Shown here piece after piece: positions 56,497 to 64,000 of a stretch of DNA of 64,000 nucleotides. The stretch comes from Acinetobacter courvalinii. GTDB taxonomy: Bacteria; Pseudomonadota; Gammaproteobacteria; Pseudomonadales; Moraxellaceae. Under the pieces are notes generated by a model. It was not told the DNA's origin. It worked only from the letters and a program-made list of their open reading frames with translations, and did no database searches. Location: NCBI RefSeq assembly GCF_014635545.1, contig NZ_BMDA01000001.1, positions 264,739 through 328,738 of the forward strand. Direction: 5' to 3'. The position numbers and the translations under genes were made by a program. How positions within the stretch are numbered: the first letter of the stretch is position 1; each line of letters opens with the position of its first letter.

Positions 56497-56607
56497 CTTG
56501 GATAGAACCTTATTGGAAAGTATTGATATCCAAGTTATTAGATTTTAAAAAGAAATGGAAGTAAGGGAATGTAAGGGTTGTTTAACCTTTGGTAAAGCAA
56601 GACAAGC

Positions 56608-56733
56608 TTAACCTTGTCTTGCCTTGAAGCGTGGATTTGATTTGCAGATCACAAATAACTTGCCACGACGCTTTACAATCTGGCAATCAGCACTACGGCG
56701 TTTGGCACTTTTGAGGGATGAGCAGACTTTCAT
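56608..56733 (-). CDS. rpmJ2: 50S ribosomal protein L36, zinc-independent paralogue (YkgO type)
   Basis: A 41-residue frame, [20 protein letters not shown] then [20 protein letters not shown], matches E. coli YkgO (MKVLNSLRTAKERHPDCQIV). It has single cysteines (4, 17, 30) but not the CxxC...CxxxxH zinc site of ordinary L36, so it can replace L36 when zinc is scarce. A Zur-like palindrome lies 20 bases upstream of the start. The gene ends close to the nlpE-like gene but is a separate unit. Confidence 0.9.
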   Translation of the reverse strand: MKVCSSLKSAKRRSADCQIVKRRGKLFVICKSNPRFKARQG

Positions 56734-57525
56734 TGTACTTCTCTATATTTAATGTAATGTTATAATATTACATTAAATTTGTCTTGTAAAGTTCGTCTCG
56801 TTGTCGAAAGTGTAAATGAAGGGGGAAAATAAAAAGTCCTTATCTTTTAATAAGAGCATGTTTGAATGTGGGGCAGAAAATGAGACTCCAACTCGTGACG
56901 CCAACTTGGTTATAGTTGGGATATAGTTAATATTAATTTAGATCAAAAACTTAAGGTGTATGCTTGTAATCTAAAGTACATGAAAATTAAACACCACTAG
57001 GTTGCAGTTAGCCAACAATAATTATGAATATAAAGTATTTAATACATACAATATTTTAACTAAGTGTTATATTTTTTATATATGTGAAAAATTTAAAATA
57101 ATGATACCAAATAAAAAAAGAAACTTGATATAACAACGGCTTATACAGGGCAATTTACCGGGTTAAAGATTTAGCTTTTCGGCTGTGACAAGCTTTATTC
57201 TGTTCTAGTTTAAATTGAGGAGTCGAGCAGACTCTCGTGATGAAATATATTTTTCATTTAAAACAGGAGAAAAATATGCTACCTCCATTTTCTACATGAG
57301 TTGAAAGTAACGGATTTATTTTTTGTTAGATGAAATGTGAAATTCTTTTAAATATTGATGACACGATACCTGATGGTATTAAAGCACAAACTGAGTGAGT
57401 AGTTAAAAAGATTAAACCAACCTTGTCAGACTTGTCTGCCAGTTTAATGTCAGCCAACTGACTCGCTATAGGTTAGATGAGAAATATGATGGAAAAATTG
57501 CCATGGATTGCCTTGAGTGTGGATA
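56734..57525. other. AT-rich, gene-poor stretch before the LysR gene
   Basis: This 790-base region starts with the Zur-like box and rpmJ2 promoter and is otherwise very AT-rich, without an intact gene. One minor frame beginning at 57330 (MKCEILLNIDDTIPDGIKA) is interrupted by several stops and could be the relic of a small gene. The base pattern is unlike the flanking core genes, so foreign or decayed DNA is likely. Confidence 0.5.
56753..56772. promoter_or_regulatory. Zur-like box upstream of rpmJ2
   Basis: TGTAATGTTATAATATTACA is a near-perfect palindrome; only one symmetric pair of positions differs. It contains GTTATAATAT, the core of the gammaproteobacterial Zur operator. It lies just upstream of the zinc-independent L36 gene, a classical Zur target. 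Confidence 0.78.
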
Positions 57526-58449
57526 ATGAGTTCTAAAATTCTTCAGGAAACTTCGCTACGTTATTTTTTGGAAGTGGTACGGTGTGGCTCAATTGCAGAA
57601 GCATCGCTCAAACTAAATGTTGCTTCATCTGCAATTAGTCGGAAAATTGCCCATTTGGAATCGAATTTGAATGTATTGCTGTTCGAGCGTAAAACTCATG
57701 GCATGAAACCTACTTCGGCAGGAGAAATTTTAGCAGCTTATGCGTTAAAATTACAATTGGAAAGTGATCGGGTCTTTAATGAAATCAATGCTCTAAAAGG
57801 TTTAAGTAAAGGTAGTATTAAAATTGCCTGCTCGACAGGTTTCTCACTCGATTTTTTACCTTCAATTATCGCTAAATTTCAGTCCTATTATCCTGATGTG
57901 CAAGTTTTTTTACATGCTGATAGTGGTAAAAATGTCATTAAACAACTTAAAGATGGTACTGCTGATATTGGTGTGACCTTTAATCATGTGTCCCAGTCGG
58001 ATATTTCTGTGTTGTATTCTGTCAATGCTCCGATTTACTGTTTTGTTACCCCACAGCATGAACTGGCAAATCGTAAAAGTATTACTTTACCGCTTCTTGA
58101 AACAGTACGTTTAGCATTGCCTCCATGCGGGATTGTATTACGGGATGTATTTGATGTGCGTTGTAGCCATCAGGGTGGGGTGATTAAGCCTATTTTCACT
58201 TCTAATACCATCAGCTCGATTGTATCGTATGTGTTAGCAGGTGGGGTTACACTTTCGTCAGAGCTGGTACTAAAATCTTATTTAAGCCAAAATATTATTA
58301 AAGCCATTCCATTACAAGACAATATTTTAAATAATGCGCTGTCGATAGAAGTGTGTAAGTTAAGTGGGCGGATCTTGCCTGATGTGGTACGCGTGTTTTT
58401 AGAATATTTATATGATGAATTGGCTGTGCCGGAAACCAGGATTGATTAA
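57526..58449 (+). CDS. LysR-type regulator of the amidase/MFS module
   Basis: The 307-residue product has a LysR helix-turn-helix (GSIAEASLKLNVASSAISRK, about 20-40) and an effector domain with the family core IKIACSTGFSLDFLPSIIAKF (quoted in part). It shows AT-rich codon use, unlike the core genes. The amidase gene lies convergently 314 bases away and an MFS gene beyond it, so it may regulate these. The ATG at 57526 is preferred over a GTG at 57517. Confidence 0.85.
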   Translation: MSSKILQETSLRYFLEVVRCGSIAEASLKLNVASSAISRKIAHLESNLNVLLFERKTHGMKPTSAGEILAAYALKLQLESDRVFNEINALKGLSKGSIKIACSTGFSLDFLPSIIAKFQSYYPDVQVFLHADSGKNVIKQLKDGTADIGVTFNHVSQSDISVLYSVNAPIYCFVTPQHELANRKSITLPLLETVRLALPPCGIVLRDVFDVRCSHQGGVIKPIFTSNTISSIVSYVLAGGVTLSSELVLKSYLSQNIIKAIPLQDNILNNALSIEVCKLSGRILPDVVRVFLEYLYDELAVPETRID

Positions 58450-58519
58450 TAAGACAGATAGTAACAAAGCATGTTTTTTGATGGAGGTAAAATCAAGTTA
58501 AGAGATTAAATTTCCTTAC

Positions 58520-58557
58520 TGTACTTGATACGCGAATATATCATTCGCAACTGTACA
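58520..58557. repeat. Nested inverted repeat
   Basis: Inner arms GCGAAT (58532-58537) and ATTCGC (58543-58548) lie inside outer arms TGTAC (58520-58524) and GTACA (58553-58557). It could be a hairpin, an operator or a mobile-element end. Confidence 0.5.
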
Positions 58558-58715
58558 AAAATAATTGTTTCTGCGAAAATTTGATTATTGAGGTTTGTTT
58601 ACGATTTTTGTGAGGAGAAGCCAAATTCCACTTTTCATTTGCCTCAACAAAAATTGGGATAAGCTCCAATGATTAGATTTATTGATAAGGCTCTCTCATG
58701 AGTCTATATAAAGAA

Positions 58716-58744
58716 ATTAAGGAGTTTTTTTAAACTCCTTAATT
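58716..58744 (-). terminator. Terminator of the amidase gene
   Basis: AATTAAGGAGTTT and AAACTCCTTAATT pair with a short loop of Ts on the minus strand, 20 bases after the amidase stop. Confidence 0.75.
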
Positions 58745-58763
58745 CATCAACTCTAGCTATGTA

Positions 58764-60290
58764 TTAAACCGCAGATGCCGTGTGATCATACTCAATCTTG
58801 CTAATCTGACTAGTATCTACAATACCTGTTTTAAAGTCAGTTTGCGTCTGCATTAAAGCACTAAGATCTAGTTGTGGCTGGGCCAGATCAGGATCGTGTT
58901 CGCAGTGCTGAGCTAAAGCATCTGCCATGCGTAGGAGCGTAGTATCTTCGCGGAAGCCTGCGATCATTTGCAGTCCAAACGGCATATTAAGATGATCACG
59001 TCCAAGTGGAAATGAAAGTGCAGGATTGGTCATCAATGTTACTACATAGGTTAGCGATAACCAGCGATAGTAATTTTCTAGTGGTCTACCATTCACTTCG
59101 CTCAAATACAGGTTTTGCCATGAGAATGGACTGACAGGTGTGACAGGAGACAAGATTAAGTCATATTGATCGAACAGTTTTTGAAAATCTTTAAAATACT
59201 GGGTTTGAGTTTTTTGCGCCCATATGCAGTCAGTCAACTTCATATTGGCACCCATTTCATAGTTCATACGTGGATTCGGACCTAGAAGCTCAGGGTTCTT
59301 CTCATAAGTGTTTTGCAGACCGGCAACAAAAGCTTCGGCACGCAGCACATCGAAGCAGCGGTGTGCATCGTCTAGATTGAATTGGATTTCTTCACAGCTT
59401 TGAAAAAGCTTACTTATTTTCTGAATTTTATTGCGAAATACCTGACGAATATCGTTATCGACTTCACAGCAGCCAAAGTCTTCGGTGTAGGCTACACGCA
59501 GTTTAGATAGGTCAACTGGAGGTAGGTCCCGGATATCGGCAGACATTTGTGTATCGTAACTGAGAGGATCATTTTTAGATAAACCAATCGTTGCAGCCAA
59601 TTGCAGCCAAGTATCTTCGACATTACGCCCCATTGGGCCGACCACAGAAATTGGAGTCCAGCCCAATGGTTTACGCTGGCTTGGCACTAAACCTGCTGAA
59701 GGACGTAGGCCATAAATCCCGCACAGGGCTGCAGGAATACGTAGCGATCCGCCTGTATCCGAACCTGTACATAGGGGTGCAAGACTTGCAGCTAAAGCTG
59801 CGGCAGACCCACCTGATGAACCACCAGCATTTAAACTTGGATTAAATGGGTTGCCTGTTGCACCCCAGACAGGATTACGAGTGTTAGCACCTGCACCCAT
59901 ATCAGGCACATTGGTCTTACCTAAAATGATCGCACCTGCATGACGTACCCGTTGCACCAGTTCATTGTCTGCTTTCGGAACATAATGCTGATAGGCTAGC
60001 GAACCATAAGTGGTATTTAAATTTTGAGTGTCTTCTAAGTCCTTGATACCGATAGGTAAACCGAATAATAAGCCGCGTGCCTGACCAGCCATGAGTTGCT
60101 GTTCTTGAGATTTGGCATCAGCCAGGGCTTGTTCATAGTTTTTAGCACAAAAGGAGTTGATTTTGGGGTCGATTTTGATGATGCGATCTATATAGATTTG
60201 TGTGAGTTCTACAGGTGAGATTTGTTTTTTTTCAATCATTTTTTTCAGTTTTACTGCACTAAATGACGCTAGCTCTGAAGTATGAGACAT
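58764..60290 (-). CDS. Amidase-signature hydrolase (GatA/AtzF-like)
   Basis: The 508-residue product has the Ser-cisSer-Lys triad of the family: Lys83 in PIGIKDLED, cis-Ser158 in NAGGSSGGSAAAL, and nucleophile Ser182 in GSDTGGSLRIP. Supporting motifs are GKTNVPDMGAG and SPVTPVSPF. It is a catabolic amidase rather than GatA itself, since gatBC are not present. The substrate amide is unknown. It is divergent from the MFS gene and convergent with LysR, with AT-rich codon use. Confidence 0.88.
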   Translation of the reverse strand: MSHTSELASFSAVKLKKMIEKKQISPVELTQIYIDRIIKIDPKINSFCAKNYEQALADAKSQEQQLMAGQARGLLFGLPIGIKDLEDTQNLNTTYGSLAYQHYVPKADNELVQRVRHAGAIILGKTNVPDMGAGANTRNPVWGATGNPFNPSLNAGGSSGGSAAALAASLAPLCTGSDTGGSLRIPAALCGIYGLRPSAGLVPSQRKPLGWTPISVVGPMGRNVEDTWLQLAATIGLSKNDPLSYDTQMSADIRDLPPVDLSKLRVAYTEDFGCCEVDNDIRQVFRNKIQKISKLFQSCEEIQFNLDDAHRCFDVLRAEAFVAGLQNTYEKNPELLGPNPRMNYEMGANMKLTDCIWAQKTQTQYFKDFQKLFDQYDLILSPVTPVSPFSWQNLYLSEVNGRPLENYYRWLSLTYVVTLMTNPALSFPLGRDHLNMPFGLQMIAGFREDTTLLRMADALAQHCEHDPDLAQPQLDLSALMQTQTDFKTGIVDTSQISKIEYDHTASAV

Positions 60291-60452
60291 GTGAAAATCC
60301 TATGTTTTATTTATCGATATTTAAAGATATTAGTCATTTCTATACTTCACACAATTAGAATAAATAGAATACTTCATTGCTGAATTGGCAATATTTATAC
60401 ATATAATTTTTGAAATTAATGAACTTTGAATACGAGCCAATGTACTCAAGCA

Positions 60453-60467
60453 TTGCCATTTGGGCAA
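60453..60467. promoter_or_regulatory. Candidate operator in the divergent amidase/MFS promoter
   Basis: TTGCCATTTGGGCAA is a perfect 15-base palindrome with arms TTGCC and GGCAA. A direct repeat ATACTTCA lies at 60342-60349 and 60369-60376 in the same region. Either could bind the adjacent LysR-type regulator. Confidence 0.4.
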
Positions 60468-60562
60468 AGATAAATTGCGAAAAATGCGCTTGAGTAAAGC
60501 CAAGGTGCTATTTATTTTGATTATTGAAAACAACAAGATTTTAAATAATGGAGAAATTGGCA

Positions 60563-61783
60563 ATGGCTGCATGGATAGAGAAAATAGGCGTACGTAAATA
60601 TCTGGTTTTTTTACTGCTGTATTTAGGTTGGTGCATTTCTTTTATTGATCGTACAGCAATTAGTATAAGTGCTACACATATTATTAAGGATTTATCTATT
60701 TCCCCTGTACAAATGGGGGCGGTGCTAAGTATGTTTTATATTGGCTACACTATCATGCAGATTCCTGGAGGATGGCTGGCCGATAAAATCGGATCAAAAA
60801 AAGTTATTCTAGTCGCGGTTGGGCTATGGTCGATTTTTACCATGTTGACAGGCATGGTTGAATCCTTAATGGGATTGCTCGTGATTCGACTTTTATTTGG
60901 TTTAGGGGAAGGAGGTTTTCCGCCTGCATCTTTTAAAAGTATTGCGGAAAATTTTAAAGGTATATCTCGTTCCAATGCATCTAGTGCGATGATGTCCTCA
61001 AATTATATCGGTAGTATGATTGCACCCTTAATTATTGCACCTTTGATCATCGCATTTGATTGGCGTAATACCTTCATGATCATCGGTGTTGTAGGTTTTA
61101 TTTATATTGTGCTTTATGCCGTCTTAACACCTTCTAGTAAAGAGACCCAGAAGACAATAGATGTAACTAAAACAGCTTCAAGTCTTGTATTTAAAAACAA
61201 GTATTTATGGGCTATCTGCGCGATGTGGTTTGGCATTAGTATTGTCAATAAAGGCTTGGATACATGGATGCCAATTTACCTCATGACAGAGCGTGGACTT
61301 GACTTGAAATCAGTCGGCTGGTTGTTACCGATTCCATTTTTGATTGCAGGTTTAACAACAGCAGCAGGTGGTTGGTTTGTAAATAAATTCTTTGATGGCA
61401 AAGAACGACTGCTGATTATTCCTTGCTGTATTTTAATGTGCCTAGGTTTATATGAAATGTATTCGGCAGCTACCATTGCTCAAGTAATTATTGCACAAGG
61501 TGTTGTTTATCTTTTTAAATCTTTGATCTTTGCCTTGGTAATTGCTTTACCAGCAAAAAAACTACCGCAAGAACAAATTGGTCGCGGACTGGGAGTTATT
61601 AATACTGGAGGTATGGCCGCTGGTTTTGTGGCACCAGTGCTTATTGGCGCATTGGTCAGTTGGTCAGGCTATCAAGCTGTGTTCATGTTCTTAATTTGCT
61701 CGGTAATTTTCTCTTTATTAATGAGTTTTTGGATCAAAAGTCAAAAGACAGAGGAGGTTAAAAGTCAACTTTCAAATGCCTAA
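60563..61783 (+). CDS. MFS transporter of the anion:cation symporter group
   Basis: The 406-residue product has twelve spans and the ACS-group signatures: GWCISFIDRTAISISATHI at the start, GGWLADKIGSKKVILVAVG, LFGLGEGGFPPASFK and DWRNTFMIIGV. Members import organic anions such as glucarate or hydroxylated acids. The ATG at 60563 is preferred because GGAG lies 9 bases upstream; an in-frame ATG at 60548 lies before that site. It is divergent from the amidase and likely imports its substrate. Confidence 0.87.
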   Translation: MAAWIEKIGVRKYLVFLLLYLGWCISFIDRTAISISATHIIKDLSISPVQMGAVLSMFYIGYTIMQIPGGWLADKIGSKKVILVAVGLWSIFTMLTGMVESLMGLLVIRLLFGLGEGGFPPASFKSIAENFKGISRSNASSAMMSSNYIGSMIAPLIIAPLIIAFDWRNTFMIIGVVGFIYIVLYAVLTPSSKETQKTIDVTKTASSLVFKNKYLWAICAMWFGISIVNKGLDTWMPIYLMTERGLDLKSVGWLLPIPFLIAGLTTAAGGWFVNKFFDGKERLLIIPCCILMCLGLYEMYSAATIAQVIIAQGVVYLFKSLIFALVIALPAKKLPQEQIGRGLGVINTGGMAAGFVAPVLIGALVSWSGYQAVFMFLICSVIFSLLMSFWIKSQKTEEVKSQLSNA

Positions 61784-61791
61784 AGATAAAC

Positions 61792-62130
61792 GGCTTTGTT
61801 ATATAGACCTATCCCTAAAGGCTTATTCAGCAATATAATTTTTGGCTGCATAAGCCTGCATCTAAAATATATCGTATAACGAATTGGTTTTGTTACAACC
61901 AAGCTTTAATCAAACGTGGAAATATCACGATTTGGTTTGATTCCAATACTCACTAGGATGCCGAATCAAAAGACAAAAAAGGGATAAATCAAGTCTACTC
62001 AGATACTTTGGTTCAGTACTATTTAATGATTAAATCTTTCTTTCTTTCTTTCTTTCTTTCGTTTGTCTCTACGTATGCTTTTACACAAAGTCTAATTAAT
62101 CTTTGTGGTTTGAGTTAAATGACATCAGAT
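61792..62130 (+). mobile_element. Degenerate IS5-family insertion sequence fragment
   Basis: The left end GGCTTTGTT (61792-61800) resembles IS5-group terminal repeats. From about 61846 the plus strand reads KPASKIYRITNW, then YNQALIKRGNITIWFDSNTH, a TAG stop in place of a Trp codon, then GINQVYSDTLVQYYLMIKSF. These are the N-terminal motifs of IS5-family transposases. The fragment continues with TQSLINLCGL near 62080-62115. No second end or C-terminal DDE part is seen, so it is a dead remnant. Confidence 0.75.
62036..62060. repeat. (CTTT)6 simple-sequence tract
   Basis: Six perfect CTTT units plus a final C lie inside the IS5 remnant, where the transposase frame would read KSLF-type sequence. 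The tract may vary in length by slippage, but it is far (about 380 bases) from the riboswitch. Confidence 0.85.
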
Positions 62131-62435
62131 TAAACGATGATTTGAACATATTGCTAGTAGATAAACTGAATTCTATAGATTTTGAAATTTAGGTCAATGA
62201 GATTTATACACGTATGGTCGTATTATTTAAACTCATGAAACATCCAAGTTGTAATTTAAATTTGTGCAGATTAGGCTAGTTTTAACCTTATAATCTGTGT
62301 GCGAAAAAGCCATAGTAGATTTAAAAATAGGATTAAATGCTTTTATTTTAACATTTAAATCATTTTTATTATTCATTTCGGGCTAATGTGAATATGGGTA
62401 TTTTAAGAACATAATTTCTAGTGTTATAAGAGAGT

Positions 62436-62594
62436 GTTACAGGAGAGAAATCTTCAATGATTCGCCGAAGGTGCAACATCCCGGAAACTCTCAGGCAAAA
62501 GGACTGTAATCAATCAAAAATCTGGAGAGTGCTTAAACAGCACACCGAAGGAAGAAGGGGAAAACCCGAAACTCTCAGGTCACAGGACAGATGG
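62436..62594 (+). ncRNA. Tandem glycine riboswitch
   Basis: Two aptamers lie in series: the first has GGAGAG (62442), CGCCGAAGG, then CTCTCAGGCAAAAGGAC; the second has CTGGAGAG, CACCGAAGG, then CTCTCAGGTCACAGGACAG. These are the conserved glycine-aptamer core segments. The short linker with AATCAAAAAT between them fits the tandem class. It lies 28 bases before the dehydrogenase gene, so glycine probably turns the gene on. Confidence 0.92.
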
Positions 62595-62621
62595 GGCATC
62601 ACATGAACTGGTGAGGATCAT

Positions 62622-63863
62622 ATGCCACATATTGCGATTATCGGTGCTGGGATCACGGGAGTGACCACTGCTTACGAATTAATAAAACAAGGTTTTAGCG
62701 TTACTGTTTTTGAAAAAAATTTATATCCAGCAATGGAAACTTCCTTTGCGAATGGTGGACAACTTTCTGCGTGTAATGCAGAAGTGTGGAATCAAAAATC
62801 CACAATTGTCAAAGGCATAAAGTGGATGTCACAAAAAAATGCGCCATTATTACTTAATCCATCCTTTAATATGCATAAATACACATGGTTGGTCGCATTT
62901 TTAAACAACATTAAAAATTACGAAAAAAATACCATTGAAACAGTACGTTTAGCCCTGGATTCGCGTAAGCACATGTTTGCGATTGCGGATCAAGAAGGAT
63001 TTGACTTCAATCTGAAAAAAAAAGGCATTTTACATTTTTATCATACAGCTAAAGATTTTGAAGTTGCTAAAAATGTCAACGCATTGCTTAACCGCGGTGG
63101 TTTAGAGCGTTATGGAGTTACTCCTGAAGAAATTAAAGCAATTGAACCAACTTTAACCGGTGACTATTTTGGCGGATTCTTTACCCCAGATGATGCGACA
63201 GGTGACATTCACAAATTTACTCGTGGCTTGGCCACAGTCTGTGAAAAGCGAGGTGTTAAATTCTGTTTTGGTGCAAATGTACTGAAAATTAATCCTGCGC
63301 TGGATCGAGTTGAAATTTTATATAACCAACAGAACCCTAAACACCAAATCGAACAAGCGGCAGAGACATCTGTTTTTGATGGCGTTGTGATTTGTGGTGG
63401 CGTAAATAGTTACCATTTAGGTGATCAACTTGGGGATAAGATTAATATTTATCCTGTGAAAGGTTATTCGATTACCGTGAATCTAAAAGATGAACGTAGT
63501 GTAAAAAATGCCCCATGGGTGAGCCTACTGGATGAAAGTGCAAAAATTGTGACTTCTCGATTAGGAGTAGACCGTTTCCGTGTTGCCGGCACAGCAGAAT
63601 TTAATGGTTATAATAAAGATATTCGTAATGATCGAATTCAGCCATTGATTGATTGGGTTAACAAAAACTTTGATATCGCTACCGACAGTGTAGTGTCTTG
63701 GGCTGGCCTCAGACCGATGATGCCAGACATGATGCCAAGAGTACAACGCAGCAAACAAGCGCGGGTGTTCTATAACACTGGTCATGGTCATCTTGGCTTC
63801 ACTTTATCTGCTGCGACGGCAGTCATGATCAGTCACGAAATTCAACGTGCTTTAGTGGCTTAA
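62622..63863 (+). CDS. FAD-dependent D-amino-acid/glycine dehydrogenase (DadA-like)
   Basis: The 413-residue product has the FAD-binding start IAIIGAGITGVTTAYEL, the family ETSFANGGQLSACNAE stretch, YPVKGYSITVNL and the C-terminal GHGHLGFTLSAATAV. DadA enzymes oxidise D-amino acids to keto acids in the membrane electron chain. The glycine riboswitch directly upstream suggests glycine as substrate or regulator; glycine would give glyoxylate. GAGGA precedes the ATG. Confidence 0.88.
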   Translation: MPHIAIIGAGITGVTTAYELIKQGFSVTVFEKNLYPAMETSFANGGQLSACNAEVWNQKSTIVKGIKWMSQKNAPLLLNPSFNMHKYTWLVAFLNNIKNYEKNTIETVRLALDSRKHMFAIADQEGFDFNLKKKGILHFYHTAKDFEVAKNVNALLNRGGLERYGVTPEEIKAIEPTLTGDYFGGFFTPDDATGDIHKFTRGLATVCEKRGVKFCFGANVLKINPALDRVEILYNQQNPKHQIEQAAETSVFDGVVICGGVNSYHLGDQLGDKINIYPVKGYSITVNLKDERSVKNAPWVSLLDESAKIVTSRLGVDRFRVAGTAEFNGYNKDIRNDRIQPLIDWVNKNFDIATDSVVSWAGLRPMMPDMMPRVQRSKQARVFYNTGHGHLGFTLSAATAVMISHEIQRALVA

Positions 63864-63884
63864 AGCTACTGTAGAGGGGGTGAA

Positions 63885-64000
63885 ATGAAAAATTTTGTCT
63901 CTAAATTTCAGTACCGCGATAAAAAACTTGGCTGGTTGATATTTGGTTTAATGTTTGTATTACAAATACTTATCATACTCGGTAATGTAGCGGTGCAGGA
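63885..64000 (+). CDS. Start of a membrane protein (cut by window edge)
   Basis: The frame opens at ATG 63885, 21 bases after the dehydrogenase, with a strong GAGGGGG site, and reads MKNFVSKFQYRDKKLGWLIF before a membrane segment (GLMFVLQILIILGNVAV) at the window edge. It is probably in the same glycine-controlled operon. The family cannot be told from 38 residues. Confidence 0.7.
   Translation, partial: MKNFVSKFQYRDKKLGWLIFGLMFVLQILIILGNVAVQ

Larger units (their letters stand above)
58450..58763. other. Gene-free stretch between the LysR and amidase genes
   Basis: The 314 bases hold a nested inverted repeat at 58520-58557 and the amidase terminator at 58716-58744. No gene is seen. This is the convergent 3' region of both genes, so the nested repeat is not in a normal promoter place. 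Confidence 0.5.
61784..62435. other. Gene-poor stretch holding an IS5-family remnant
   Basis: This 650-base region after the MFS gene holds the transposase remnant (61792-62130) with a (CTTT)6 tract and, further on, AT-rich DNA leading into the riboswitch. No intact gene is seen. Confidence 0.55.

Noticed and set aside
57330-57524. Frame MKCEILLNIDDTIPDGIKA... as a gene
   Set aside because: It is interrupted by several stops; at most it is a relic.
60330-60572. 80-codon minus-strand frame in the amidase/MFS spacer
   Set aside because: It fills a divergent promoter and has no ribosome site or protein-like pattern.

Overview
The window is chromosomal DNA of a gammaproteobacterium, almost certainly an Acinetobacter. 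The evidence is moderately AT-rich DNA, genus-typical protein sequences (GlnA, the RubA/RubB pair, a 534-residue isocitrate lyase with a KQCGH active site, a long glyceraldehyde-3-phosphate dehydrogenase, a Wzi-like protein), and the dense use of short U-tailed terminators. Most of it is ordinary core genome. The accessory or decaying parts are about 8.3-8.7 kb, 36.4-36.6 kb and 56.6-62.5 kb.

Layout. 0-6 kb: end of a POT peptide transporter; glnA behind a clear sigma-54/NtrC control region; ubiC-ubiA (ubiquinone); a secreted lipase-like lipoprotein; small membrane proteins. 6.2-7 kb: two identical tRNA-Asn genes. 7-12.8 kb: a hotdog thioesterase, a frameshifted GFA-family gene, and a convergent Hsp70/J-like pair (HscC and a DjlC-like membrane protein). 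12.9-21 kb: aspartate aminotransferase, a macro-domain-like protein, uvrB, a lipocalin, a RarD-like permease, and gap with a CRP/Vfr-type palindrome upstream. 21.2-25.2 kb: two translationally coupled, membrane-anchored proteins of unknown function made of short VPL/IPL repeats, followed by obgE-proB. 25.2-32.4 kb: HAD phosphatase with DUF1615 lipoprotein, dusB, alpha/beta hydrolase-oxyR, and rubA-rubB with a hairpin between them. 32.5-42.6 kb: lysS, DUF2059 protein, Wzi-like protein, cysD-cysN, several proteins of unknown function, a membrane-tethered L7/L12-like protein and a CNNM/CBS transporter. 42.8-56.5 kb: LysR and aceA, tandem Fe- and Mn-superoxide dismutases, a Nif3-like protein, a DegS-type protease, an MFS transporter overlapped by a 44-residue membrane protein, OmpW, map, rpsB-tsf with an apparent S2 leader RNA, and an NlpE-like lipoprotein. 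56.6-64 kb: a zinc-independent L36 paralogue (rpmJ2) under a Zur-like box, a LysR/amidase/MFS module, an IS5-family remnant carrying a (CTTT)6 tract, and a tandem glycine riboswitch ahead of a FAD-dependent amino-acid dehydrogenase and a truncated membrane-protein gene.

Several genes form a visible metal and stress response: OxyR, Mn-SOD behind a Fur-like box, Fe-SOD, L36 replacement behind a Zur-like box, NlpE and a DegS-type protease. Nitrogen and amino-acid use also recurs (NtrC/sigma-54 glnA, aspartate aminotransferase, proB, an amidase module, a glycine riboswitch with a dehydrogenase). The least explained items are the repeat-protein pair before obgE, the leader ORF overlapping cysD, the vestigial APS-kinase-like tail on CysN, and the small MFS-overlapping protein.
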